From NCBI GenBank assembly GCA_036674765.1, contig JARVKI010000070.1:62001-126000 (forward strand): 64,000 nt of DNA, in the 5' to 3' direction. A program made the translations under genes and the position numbers. Numbering within the stretch: position 1 is the stretch's first letter; the number at the start of each line of letters is the position of its first letter. Of this stretch, positions 23,489-34,931 are shown one piece after another. The DNA comes from Seiridium cupressi. Lineage: Eukaryota; Ascomycota; Sordariomycetes; Amphisphaeriales; Sporocadaceae. The notes beneath the pieces are model-generated. The model was not told where the DNA came from, did no database searches, and was given only the letters and a program-made list of their open reading frames with translations.

Positions 23489-24702
23489 TGAGGACATGAA
23501 GATCTTGAATAGAAATGGAAGCTCAATAGAGACAAGTGATCAAACACCTTCGACAATAATTCAAACTAGATTTCCATAATACATTATAGCAGTCAGTACT
23601 GCCTCCATTCGAACAGCCCACCATTCGTTGTCATACTCCGTCATCCTTACACCATATATGAAACTTCGTCCATCTGCCACGCACTTCTCTGCGAATCAAC
23701 AAGCCCTTTCGGGATTTCTTTCTCTGCTGTACAGAATGGATTCCCTATACGCGATAGACCTTCACTCGAGCTACTGGCAATTGTTGCGTTCACCATTCCA
23801 TCATGCCTTCCTGAGGCTCGACTTGACCTGCAAACCCATCGCTGGAACTGCAGCATTAACGCCCGACCCTTTGTTGCCTTGCACAACAGCTTCAGCAAGA
23901 GCTCCTTTCTTCCTTCGAAATCAAAATTCCCAATTTCGAAATAGCACACAAAATTTCGAAGTTTCCAGACCCCAGCAGTCAGCCAGCCATCACCAAAGTA
24001 CTGCTGCCACAACATATCACATCACAACACCTCATCGAGAGATTTCACCATCAACTCTCAACATGTGTGACAGCGTAGATAGCACCAACAGGCTTGGGGT
24101 CTTATCCAATCATTTGAAGCTTGCAATATCCACGGACCTTTCCGATGCCTGTTCAGTCCATTTCTCCGCTCAACCTCGAGGACTTTGAAGGCTATCCACC
24201 TCACTTACCAGATGAAAATTATTTGCGAGCTCTTTCCACAGATACTAGGCAGATGAGCGTTCCTCAGGATGACTGTTATGGCTGCTGAGTCGCGTCGCGT
24301 CAACCCTACCAGCAAGCAACCCATTCGCGACTCTATCATGGAGTATGAGCACTATGACAGTGGGTAGTTGAAAGTCCAGAAGATGGGATTTAGTTTGAGG
24401 CTATCACAAATCAAATTAATCGTGGGGGGGGAGGGGGATGCTGGAGGCTTGCCTTTGTAATCACATTAGGTTCATGATGTTGTACGATGGTGAAGTAAAC
24501 AGTCATACTAGCTTTGCAGCAGCGGGGGTATGGAATACGAGTATCGAGACACTGTGACTGCTTATATTTGGGCAGTATTCAAGGAAATGTAGTAGTGAGC
24601 AGCTTGCTGAGCTGATCGGTCTTCGTACGGTCTTGACCTGGAGAGAACAGCGGCTGCTGTGTTATGGTATTCCGCACCTATGCATTTGTCGTTGCCGTCC
24701 TG
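23489..24702. other. Intergenic with weak small ORFs
   Basis: A 186-codon plus-strand ORF at 23628-24188 lacks any motif. A 47-codon ORF at 24145-24288 (start MPVQSISPLNLEDFEG, end DDCYGC) has more protein-like composition but is unsupported. A G-run occurs near 24424-24438. Confidence 0.25.
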
Positions 24703-25272
24703 CTACACTGCCGCCGTACTAAAACTCTGGACGTCATGCGTGGTGCCATAGCTCCTTCGTAGCTGATCCGGGTCGCCAGACCCCCGTATCCGTTCATTTC
24801 CTGCCGGTTTGTCTCTTGCCTCTATTGTACCATGTCCGAGAATTCCATGTCTGACACCTGTTGATCTGTCTGAACTCATCTCCATCTCCTGGTACCCATC
24901 CGACGACTTCGCTGCCTCCTCAGCCTCTCGCCTTAGCCGGTTGGCCTTTTTCTGATACCGCGAATTCCTCCATATCAAAAACACCATGGCGGCCATAATG
25001 ATGACGACAAAAAGGACAGCGCCCGCAATGACGCCCGCCGTAGACGCGGTATCGAGCTTCGGGATATTTTGGCGTTTGGCGACTGTGCTGATGGTGGTCT
25101 CTTCAGCCGCGTTATGTTTCCGTCTCACCGGCACCCAGTACAGGTTTCGCTGAGACATCTCCACAGACGGGTGGCGTGCGCTATCACGCGGCCACTTCAG
25201 GAGATCGGATTGCGATGCATCTCCTACTGGCCTGGGCGATGAGAAGTGGGATCTGCTGAGCCAATGTTCCAT
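24703..25272 (-). CDS. Single-pass membrane protein, unknown
   Basis: 189 aa, one exon as modelled. A single hydrophobic helix spans about residues 79-101 (AGVIAGAVLFVVIIMAAMVF), followed by a basic stop-transfer WRNSRYQKK and a charged tail with KANRLRREAEEAAK. There is no clear cleavable signal peptide, so it may be a type I/III anchor. An internal Met at residue 39 (MSQRNLYWVPV) is an alternative start. I do not recognise a family. Divergent from another single-pass protein at 26761. Confidence 0.55.
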   Translation of the reverse strand: MEHWLSRSHFSSPRPVGDASQSDLLKWPRDSARHPSVEMSQRNLYWVPVRRKHNAAEETTISTVAKRQNIPKLDTASTAGVIAGAVLFVVIIMAAMVFLIWRNSRYQKKANRLRREAEEAAKSSDGYQEMEMSSDRSTGVRHGILGHGTIEARDKPAGNERIRGSGDPDQLRRSYGTTHDVQSFSTAAV

Positions 25273-26760
25273 GAAACGTCGATACTGCAGGTGTCCCCGG
25301 GGAGTAAATAGCGATATCGATGTCCGCGATCCACCTTTTGTCTCGGTGTATTAGATGATTATATATTAAGGATAGTTGAGTTTGCTCTTCGCCATGATGG
25401 ACGATGGGGGACGGACGAGAAGTCATAGTATGCAAAAGTCCATAATAAACTTTCGACGACCACGGCGGGTTCGGTCAAAAGACGATCGTCATTCATGGCA
25501 GGTCGGCGCCAGTGTTTCGCAGTCACATGGAGTTTGGGGGAGTGGGTTGTACCTGACGATCGTAATAGGGTTAAGCTTCTTAGTAGCGCAACGGGCCCCT
25601 ACTTTTAGATCAGCGCGCCGACTGAGCGGCATAGGAGATGGCGCTAGAGACACCAATCTGCAGCGTGGTCGGGATGTTTAGGTAACCGGAAATTAGGTGG
25701 GCAGATTTCTCGAGTGATGTCATACTTCCGGGACTCTTGTAATAGTACACGCAGTTTGCCAAGTGTGTGCCAATCTTGAGGATTCGAATACATACTATCT
25801 AGGACTAGTTAGATGTCTCTCATGTTGGAGTTGCGACCTTGAATCCACAATTCTGTGCTTTCTCCACAATCAGCCTTTAGAGCTATGTAGTTCACTACAT
25901 AAATAACGACGAGTGCCGCCTTGCCTCGCACAGCCTCGACTTCAGCACAGCATCCCGCTCCGTGGATTGAAGTTCGAGACTATGTAAGGACAAGGCTTTG
26001 CCAGTGTCCAGTAGGCCAGTAGCTACCAGATCAACTACCGGAGATCTGCACCCAGGTGGACCGTCTAGTGAAGCACACAAGGGAAAGCCACGTGACGTGA
26101 AAAGGAAGATCTACCCACGAGGGAAGCGGGAGTGATGGGAAGGATGGCCATTGCCCTTCGGCTGCGCAGGCTGGCGTCATCCTATTGCATTGCAGCGTTG
26201 GAGAACAACAAGCGAGCCAACCGCCCTTCGGCACTCGACTTGCCTTATCGGCCCCGCACCTCCGGGGGCGGCGAGTGTGAAAGACCCTGCACGGCACAGA
26301 TGCGCTTGGACCTGGCAGGCTGTTGGACATGTTACTGGTTAGTAAACTGGCCCGGTGGTGCTGCCAGAGCGGCGGCATGGACGGGTCGAATCAGGTTTCC
26401 CTTGCCACAGGTCGCAGGAGTGGGAGGGTTGGCTCGACAGTCCTGATGATTTATTGGCCTATCAGGCGACGTCAATGGGAGACTGCCCAAGTAAAAGTGA
26501 AACGCGTCCCTTGGATGACCGTACGGATTCAGGGACATCGTGGTGAATTGCTTTTGTTATTTTATTTTTATTTTTATTTTTTTGCTTGAATTCAGTCAAC
26601 AGAATGCATGGCCTGCATGCATGAGCATAACCCTCGCCACATTAGAAAGTGAGGAGGCACATCATTTTCAGCGGGAGAATAATTTTTACACGCCGTCCAA
26701 TCTTGTTGGGATATATATCAAATTACTGATGGGAAGGAGCACCAAAGGAAGGATTGTACC
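25273..26760. other. Divergent intergenic region
   Basis: About 1.5 kb between two outward-facing membrane-protein genes. It contains a T/A tract at 26551-26583 with TTTTTA units. No gene supported. Confidence 0.4.
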
Positions 26761-27846
26761 ATGTCGTCGCACTGGATCTCATTCTTATTAATGGCGGTTC
26801 TGCCTCGCATCTGTCCCTCTGTCGCGGGATCGAACAGCGGATACGCCTCCGAAGAAATTCAAGTAGTCGGGTTGGAGATTCGGGACCCAATACTTGTTCC
26901 TATCTGGACATCTTTTTCTACCGTCATACTGACTACGACTTTGGGAGAAATGCCAACTCACACACCCATACCATGGACCGTACCGGGCGGTTCACTGCCG
27001 CAGATTACCATCACAAGGACCACTTCTAGTACGGCCAGCATTGCGACTACATCTGCTACTAGTACAGGGGGTCCATCTCTAAGTACCCCGGGGCTGACTT
27101 CTTCGACAATCCCCACAGAATCGATTCCGACATCCATTGAGACGACAGCTTCTACTGCAAGCACAGAGACTCCCAGTATTTCAACGAACGCATCATCTGC
27201 CATAACGAGCTTGCCAGTCTCTAGTTTTTCAAGCCCCGTGACCTCCGCAGCATCCACCACCTCGAGAGCCACCTCGTCATCCCTCACCACGGCCTCTGGA
27301 ACAGCAGCTTCCACCACTGAGACTACTGGAGGGGTTGAACAGACAGCCACCACGACATCATCCTCACTACAAGCTACGGCGACATCTCCACCAGCGATCA
27401 TAATCCAGGAAAGCCGATCACTCCAGCCGGGGCAAATCGCAGCCGTGGTATCCAGCGTGATAGCCTTCATCATCTTCCTCGCAGTCCTCGCCTACATTAT
27501 CCGATACGCCATCATGCGGTGTCGCCAGCGTGCAGCAGAAAAGAGGCAGCGAATAGATCAAGGCAGGGTGGTGCAACTCTTCCCGGACGGCGTGATCAGT
27601 CGGTCTAGCCATCCGAGTGGAAGTCTTCATGAAGGGGAGTTTCGTATCGTCATCCAGTCGCCTCCACCGCTTCCCCAACGGAGCCGGGCGGCTTGGCCGA
27701 GCCCGCCGGGCCATACAGAGAGGTATACATTCTTCTCCGGCAGGAGCACGACTACTGACGCCGAGTCAACGACTGACAGGGGTCAGTGGAGTTTAGGCAC
27801 TGAGCATGGAAGTAGTGGGCATTCTCGAGGAACCAGGGCGACTTGA
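26761..27846 (+). CDS. Ser/Thr-rich single-pass plasma membrane protein (mucin-like/sensor-like)
   Basis: 361 aa, one exon. The layout is signal peptide (about 1-23), a short N-terminal domain, a Ser/Thr-rich stalk at about 85-215 likely to be O-mannosylated, one membrane helix around 225-250 (QIAAVVSSVIAFIIFLAVLA), a basic stop-transfer RCRQRAAEKRQR, and a cytosolic tail of about 100 aa rich in Ser, Pro and Arg. This resembles fungal cell-wall stress sensors of the Wsc/Mid2 type in architecture, but there is no WSC cysteine domain, so the assignment is by shape only. Confidence 0.72.
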   Translation: MSSHWISFLLMAVLPRICPSVAGSNSGYASEEIQVVGLEIRDPILVPIWTSFSTVILTTTLGEMPTHTPIPWTVPGGSLPQITITRTTSSTASIATTSATSTGGPSLSTPGLTSSTIPTESIPTSIETTASTASTETPSISTNASSAITSLPVSSFSSPVTSAASTTSRATSSSLTTASGTAASTTETTGGVEQTATTTSSSLQATATSPPAIIIQESRSLQPGQIAAVVSSVIAFIIFLAVLAYIIRYAIMRCRQRAAEKRQRIDQGRVVQLFPDGVISRSSHPSGSLHEGEFRIVIQSPPPLPQRSRAAWPSPPGHTERYTFFSGRSTTTDAESTTDRGQWSLGTEHGSSGHSRGTRAT

Positions 27847-30097
27847 AGGACGGATCCTATAGTCATTTCTTAATTGAAACAGGTTTGAAATTATGGGATT
27901 TCCCGAGTTGTGCTGTGCTAGAACCTAATCCCAATTTGTCTTGGGCCCTACAACGTTGCATGGCTAGTAGAGTCTGGGGACTTGTTGCCAAATGTACACG
28001 TACACCCACCACGGCGGTGAAACGGGTAAGGCTTCGAGTGACAGAGCAGCGAAACCGGGATCGGCCGAAAGATTGGTGCCTAGAGAAGCTCCTATATAGG
28101 TCCTCAGCTCTGCCAACCTTTGTGCCTTGCCCCAGGCATTTGACCTCGCTATATGATACGGTTGTGTTGCTCCCCTTCGCATCTCGAATTGCTAGAGGAT
28201 ACACATGAGAATGATTGATGCCGACCAGTATTTAATTCGCCCCTGTCACCATATTTTAGCCCCTCGCCAGGGTTGAATATGATCCTACTCTGGCCGAGGA
28301 GTTGGCCTATAACTTCGAATGAGAAATCCTACAGGGCTGGGCTGTCACACCTATAGCACCGCCAGTTCCGTGTTTGCTCACAGGTATCTTTCATAATTCT
28401 GCCTCTTCCCAATCGTTCGAGGTCATTCCCGTCACGCTCAACATTGAAGTTTCACTTTTAAGTGAACCTTCTATATCCACTCAGTTGGTCGTAGTCAACT
28501 GCAGCGTTACTATTAATTTTTCCACGGTGACTTAGCTTATATGATGGATCATCCCAAGTAAAAGGTTGAAGGCCGATAAATTTCATGACGCTTCGCAGGC
28601 AGCTTGGCACGGTTGGAAATTCAAAGTCAAATTACCCAAGTGGCCGTTCGCAGGCTCGATGGGCCTGTTGCGAATGTCAACGAGGCAGGACGGCCAAGTA
28701 CAGAAGATAGTCTCCAGGAGTACGGAGGCGCGAAAGTATACCTCCTCAAATAGCAAATAAGATTAAGCCCGGGATCCCGAGCCCTGCATCTATCCTTTGA
28801 GCAACGCCTTGCTATAAATTCGGCATTCCCGCCCCTTGCTCTATCTAGAGGATCATGTGGGTCTTTCCATCAGCGATCTCCCGAGAAATGCGAAGAATGC
28901 GAGTCTCCACGCGTCGTCAGTGGCTGATGCCCTTTGAATATTATCATCTCGGGAGTCTCGGCTCATCGAATTAGGCTACCAAATATTGCGATCCAGTGAA
29001 ATGCGAGGCAAACCCGAAAGGATCGAGGGCGGCTTGAACAATACTAATGATATATCAGTCTTCTATCGCAGTCCTGTTCGAGACGGGGATTCAGATGCAT
29101 GAATACTGGAGGCCCCATAGTTTCGATAATGCGGCATTCGAAGAACTGGAGTTGAATACACGCAATAGTATTATTGAAGACAAGCACGCTAGAGGCTCTA
29201 CTCGACGCCCCAGCCTCGCTAAGGCGGAGCTTCTCACTGCTATAAAAGCAACCACACAGACGAGAACAAATTCCGAGGGGCATTCATATGACTATACAAG
29301 ATAAACGGGCACCTATATTGACTTGGTCGGCCAAGAAATAATGAGGCTCTCTGTCTCCTCGCTTTTTTTTTTTTTTTTTTTTTGCATTCTACTAAGACGT
29401 TGGGATTCTATGTGGTGGGTGGAAGGTTGGGGAATGCATCTCATTGGACAGATATATACTCGACTCAACGATACCTACAAGTTGTGGATCAGGTGGCCGA
29501 TCGAAGAGATCGGGTGGGTGCCTGAGTATTAATGGCTTGTTCGAGACCTAGGTTGTTAAAAAGTAAAAAAAGCATAATTAACCCCCACAACCATACTGCT
29601 CATACCCAGGCCTGTGATGAATGCAGACTCCCCGGCATTTGTAGGAGCAGAGGCTCTTGGACCCCTGCTAACATTAGCCCTAGCTGGATCGCTTGGTGGA
29701 GATGAACCCGAGAACCCGAGCACATTTATAGCCCTGGTTTGGGGTTCAAATGAGCTCGGGTGTATGCGAAATGCGGGCCGCTGCTAACTTTCTTCTTCTC
29801 CAATACGGACAATTGGCCATACTGTTACACAGCCACCCAGGCAATCGAGTTATGGTACTTCTGGAGACGCTGAGAGATTGTTTTGCGTCGGCCGCTACCG
29901 TTTTGGGACTGGATCATACAATGTCTGGATCGTATTCTCGGGGAAGATACGGGGCTATTACTGTGATATCGATTTGACGCCAACCATACTTAAACAACAC
30001 GCGCCGTTCGTAGAGTGATACCATAGCAATTCAGAAAGCTTCTTATACATTCGTCCATCCATTCATTTAACATTTGCGCAGTTAAAGTACTGACAAA
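27847..30097. other. Long intergenic, homopolymer T tract, no gene
   Basis: 2.25 kb without a supported ORF. A run of 21 T occupies 29363-29383, possibly the reverse-strand poly(A) of an old retro-insertion or just a homopolymer. A small inverted repeat TTCACTT/AAGTGAA lies near 28448-28463. Confidence 0.4.
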
Positions 30098-31078
30098 ATG
30101 TCTGACGTAATAAAGTTCGTATTTTACTCCTATAAGCCGTCCATGGCTGGGGCCGTGATCTTTATCCTACTTTTCACCATTTCAGCGGTATATCATATCT
30201 GGCTATTAGTTAAGCACCGAACGTGGTACTTTGTTCCTTTTGTGATAGGATGTCTTTGTAAAAATCCCTCACCTGTCATACCTTATAGTCGCCCGTACTG
30301 ACTCGTGGATGCTAGTTGAGGCCGTTGGTTATATTGGGCGAGCGCTATCGTCCACCGAGTCACCAGATTTTACAAAGAACCCATACATCATCCAGTCGGT
30401 CCTGTTGCTTCTCGGTCCGACACTGTATGCCGCGTCCATCTACATGATACTTGGTCGTCTTGTGGTACTTCTTGAGGCAGACAACTATTCCTTGATCAGG
30501 CCAAAGTGGCTGACAAAGTTCTTCGTCCTGGGGGATATTCTTTCTTTCTTCGCGCAAGGTGGAGGTAAGCTCCCGTATCGACAACCATAGTTGTTGCTGG
30601 ATGGTTTGATTGACCTCTCCCAGGTGGTGGCATGTTAACCACGGCTAAATCCCAAGACGACGTCCGCCGCGGCGAGAACATCATTCTCGGTGGTTTGGGC
30701 ATCCAAATCATCTTCTTCGGCTTCTTCATTATTGTGACGGCAGTCTTCCACCGACGCATTCGGAACGAGCCGACACCCAAGTCAAGCAGAATCGATGCGC
30801 CCTGGAAGTCTCTCCTCTATACGCTCTACGGCACCAGCATGTTGATAATGATTCGATCCATCTACCGTGTGGCGAAATACGCCGAGGGACAAAGCGGCGA
30901 GCTTCAGTCGAAAGAGTTCTGGCTCTACATCTTCGACGCCTTGCCGATGGTCTTTGTTGCCCTTGCCTTCAACTGGATGCACCCGAGCAAGGTGGTCGGC
31001 CGCGAGACCGTTGTCGAGACATCGTACGCAATGGACGATGGTCTCACGGATCCAAGGCAGCGGAGCGAATACAAGTGA
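30098..31078 (+). CDS. RTA1-like seven-helix membrane protein
   Basis: RTA1 family proteins are fungal seven-transmembrane lipid-translocating exporters or receptors linked to resistance to membrane stress (Rta1, Rsb1). 287 aa, normal for the family. Exons 30098-30257, 30316-30564 and 30624-31078, with 58- and 59-nt introns. Family landmarks: LFEAVGYIGRALS, LLLGPTLYAASIYMILGR, FFAQGGGGG and the signature IRSIYRVAKYAEG, followed by EFWLYIFDALPM and a final helix ending NWMHPSKVVG. The cytosolic tail is short. Confidence 0.93.
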
Positions 31079-33808
31079 GTTAGGCTACTGGGAAAAATAG
31101 ACCGCATGACTGAGGGAAAAAGCGTAGTCTCTTATGACTCCAGCCCGTCGTATCCTGGGTCGATTTGGAGAGAGTGGGAAGAGCCCAGCATGGTTGAGAG
31201 ATAGAGCGCTTGTATTATTAGTGTATGGAAAACAGTTTGGAGTGCGGATAAATGTAGGACTGCTTGGACTAGGTTTAATATTGGAAATATCGAACCTCTT
31301 GGCCCGACATCTTTTCTTGGTATTATGAAAAGCACGGACATATAACTACAAAGCGCCTAAAACTATCTATATCTTAACACATTGCAGTAACTACGTAGTT
31401 TGCTGCCAGGACTTTTAAATGGAGACGATCCGACAAACGTATTTTGGGGACATCTACATGAGTGAAATTCTCTAAGACTGTGTGTAGTCTGCTGTAAAGA
31501 GTAGTCGAGCATCATGGTATCGCTCATGTCCTGCTAACCAAATTATAGTCAAGCACTTTTGATTCATCCAGAGAGCGGTGGTGATGATTTGCGGAGAAAG
31601 AGTATTACTCCGCGAACGAGCGACTGGTCTCGGTGCACGATCAGGCTGAACCCTATTGAGAAAGCGAAGAATTAGACGTTAGTAACCTATAACGGTAAAC
31701 TCGGTTGTTCTAGTGCGCATTAATTGGCAAGATCAGGAATGTCCGAAAGCTTATGTCAATCCATGGATAACTCGATCAAAAATCCAAACAAATCAGCCCG
31801 GGCAGAACTATCTTGGGTAGGTCCAAGAAGTTGTGGAAATTTTGGCCAAGGACAGCCAAGTACCAGGCACCTCTACCACGGCCCGAAAGACGAGATAATG
31901 ATACCTTAGTCTAGCACGCCCAGCACAAGGAAACGAAGCACAAATCTGATCGCAGAGCACATGATGAGGCAAGGTATTTAATACTCCTCAAGGTTTGGGT
32001 GACTGACTAGTCTTCACCATGGCGCAGGACCAGACACTCATGTTCATATATGACATTGTACGAAGCGTTCGATTGACATCCCCACAGCCAATTGCAAATT
32101 TATTACAATGCCATGAGATGCAACTTAAACTCAAATTGACGTTGCTTAGCAGCAAGGCATTCTCCTGTCGACCATAGGTAACTAGCCGTGTCACTGTAAG
32201 CAATGAACTCCGGTGACTTGCATAACGATATGCGACTGATTTGGTTCCCTAAAAGACGTCACGAGCCGAGTGTTTGAGCCCTGCTCACCCTCATCCTGCG
32301 CTGCTTGTATTCATGCCATCCAGTGTAGACATAGCCGACTTTGTTTGGCAGCTACTTACATTGTTGGAGAGATCATCTGTTGCCGCAACGACTCACTGAT
32401 CTGAATTAGTATGGGCTGGCTTCTAGGACAGTTTCCAAGGGGAATGCGACCATGAACCCACCGAAGGTGCGGGCATAGACTGGGAGACCGATGACTCTTG
32501 GTCGGGACATGAGGACCAGCCTCGTATCTGCGACATGGTCGCCAAGGGTACTCAGTATGACAGAAAATACGCCTAAGAGATGTGTATTTATGTGGTCGTG
32601 AGAAAACCCGAGAGACCTATGTAATGCCTTTGATTTAGACATTGTTTTCCAACTCTTGACGTGGTTCTAAAATGGTTTTAAAAGAGACTTTGTGTTTTGT
32701 CTTTACAATTACCCTTTTCGGCGCCCAGGCGTTACCGAATGGGTGGGCAGCATACAGACCCCGGCTGCGACGGAAAGTCTCAATTGGCAGAGCTCTCGGG
32801 GGAGCACTCCAGCGCGATGCAATCATATTGCGAATTCCCCACCGCATGATCTTGACCGCGATGACATTTCTATGACCTCTGACCTGGTCAACGACTCGTA
32901 AATGCCGAAGCTTGTCGAATGCATCAAGGCGGTTTCGGAGCAGGATGGCGGTGAGGAGGACGCGTGGGATGTGATATATGACTAAAGAACTCAAAGTGTA
33001 ATAGATGCTATTATCTAAGAGGATGCGCGTGATCTTATCTCGCTGGCATCCTTTAAAAGCCCTGCTTTCGCATCGAGCATCACTTAGGGGTATAGCTTCG
33101 AATGTTGCTCGCTTCGAACATCACTTAGGGGTATAGTAGCTACAGGGCCTCGGTTCCAACATCACTTAGGGGTATAGCGCTTCCCACAGCGACTGGCAAT
33201 CATCGGGTTGAGCCGGCTTTCCGACAGAACTGCCTCACCACACAGGTCATTGTCGCATAGGTTGACACTCGACAGTCAAATGTTGAAGGCCGGTTGACAT
33301 GCCGTTAGAGGAATGTGTTGCATTGCAGGCCCTCTTTGGATGTAAATCCCGCGGGTTGCCTCTGGGGTCCCGAGTAGGTTGCCGTCCCGTTAAGATAGAG
33401 GGTTCAAGAAAGTAGGTGCGCGTGTTCGTGGGCATACAGTAGTAGCAGAATGGAGCAAAGCACTCGGCCGTCAGCATTCCTTTTAGCGCTTTCGAAGGCT
33501 CAGTTTACACCGCAGACCCCACCATTGGATCACAAGCCAAAAGGTTGACTAATAAAGTCAATTGCCCCTCTAGGAAACAAACCAGTTAAGAACTCCTCGA
33601 GCACTTGCGCATCTGTACGAAGCTTGCAACAAAGAGCTTCTGATCAAAAGCTTTATCCTTCACTCTCCTACTTCTCCTTCCCTACCATCCTACAGTATTG
33701 CCAGACTCTGCCCGACAAATTGAGTATAAGCTCCAGTAGCCAAGGATCGACATCGTAATCCGTCCTTCTACTTTAGCATCTACAGGGCGGGATACAGCTT
33801 CAGTCACC
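31079..33808. other. Long intergenic region, no gene
   Basis: 2.7 kb upstream of arginase. Apart from the tandem repeat listed next, only short ORFs such as 32635-32994 (minus) were seen, without conserved features. Confidence 0.4.
33078..33177 (+). repeat. Tandem repeat, 41-bp period with invariant 18-bp core, three copies
   Basis: The core CATCACTTAGGGGTATAG occurs exactly at 33078-33095, 33119-33136 and 33160-33177. Both spacers are 23 nt and share only their ends (CTCG followed by TTC and AA). Cores are identical while spacers diverge, so the core may be constrained. About 630 bp upstream of the arginase ATG. Confidence 0.85.
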
Positions 33809-34931
33809 ATGAACACATCAATGGTCAAATCCAAGTTCCTGACGAACCCCGAGGATATCGGCGTCGTTGCCGTCGGTTTCTCCGGCGGACAGGTACGTAG
33901 AAGAACATTGCGCTCGTGCCCAGCCAAAGCCAGTACACCTACATCTAGCTCAATGCTGACTTCTCGATCTGCCATAGTGCAAGGCAGGTGTCGATGCTGC
34001 TCCCAAAGCTCTGATCGAGTCCGGCCTTCTTACCCAACTGCGGGATGAACTGAACTACAAGCTCCATGGCGACGACGAGGTACACCTGTACACGGATCTG
34101 GTGCCCAAGGAAGACCCGCCCTACCGCAACATGAAGAACCCCAAAGCCGTCAGCAGCGTAACAAAGAAGCTGTGCGACCAAGTATACTCGCAAGCGAAAG
34201 AGGGAAGAATGGTTCTGACTTTAGGAGGAGATCACTCGATCGCCATCGGTACCATTGCCGGCACAGCAAAGGCCATCCGTGAGCGCTTGAACAGGGAGAT
34301 CGCTGTGATCTGGGTCGATGCGCACGCCGACATCAACACGCCAGAATCCAGTGACTCGGGCAACGTTCATGGCATGCCCGTGGCTTTCGCGACTGGCCTG
34401 GCCAAGGAGGATAAGCCGGAGTACTTTGGCTGGCTGCAGGAGGAGCATCTGCTCAACGTCAACAAGCTGGTGTACATCGGCCTCCGAGACGTTGACGCTG
34501 GCGAGAAGAGGATCCTACGCGAGAACGGCATCAAGGCGTTCAGCATGTTCGACATTGACAAGTTCGTCTGCCCTCTGCCCTACTCTTGCGAGACCGTATT
34601 GCTAACACCGTGATCCTGTAGGTATGGAATCGGTCGTGTCGTCGAGATGGCGCTCGCACATATCGGTAATGATACCCCTATCCACCTGTCGTTCGACGTC
34701 GATGCGCTGGACCCCATGTGGGCCCCCAGTACGGGAACGCCTGTCCGCGGTGGATTGACATTGAGGGAGGGAGACTTCATCTGCGAAAGCGTACACCAAA
34801 CAGGCAGTCTGGTAGCTATCGATCTTGTCGAGGTCAACCCCAGCCTAGCAACAGATCACGTCGGTGCGTCCGAGACGGTTCGGGCTGGTTGTTCGCTGGT
34901 AAGGTGTGCTCTGGGAGAGTCCTTGCTATAG
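33809..34931 (+). CDS. agaA: Arginase
   Basis: Mn2+ enzyme hydrolysing L-arginine to ornithine and urea, first step of arginine catabolism, cytosolic. 325 aa, like Aspergillus AgaA. Exons 33809-33892, 33978-34561 and 34622-34931 (introns 85 and 60 nt; donors GTACGT and GTTCGT). Metal ligands are visible in GGDHS (residues 111-115, with His114), DAHADIN (Asp142, His144, Asp146) and DVDALDP (Asp248, Asp250); substrate loop SGNVHGMP is present. The C-terminus ends RCALGESLL as in fungal arginases. Symbol by similarity to A. nidulans. Confidence 0.96.

Noticed and set aside
23628..24188. 186-codon ORF on the plus strand
   Set aside because: Composition is irregular, no domain, and it runs through what looks like untranslated CT/A-rich leader.
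25760..25800. B-box-like sequence of a tRNA on the minus strand (TATTCGAATCC)
   Set aside because: No matching A box, acceptor stem or cloverleaf. Similar hits near 790 and 47485 fail the same test, so no tRNA is claimed.
29363..29383. T21 tract as the tail of a retroelement
   Set aside because: No target-site duplication or element sequence is visible next to it.
33078..33177. Repeat array read as a CRISPR
   Set aside because: Only three units, eukaryotic context, no cas genes, and spacers partly similar at their ends.
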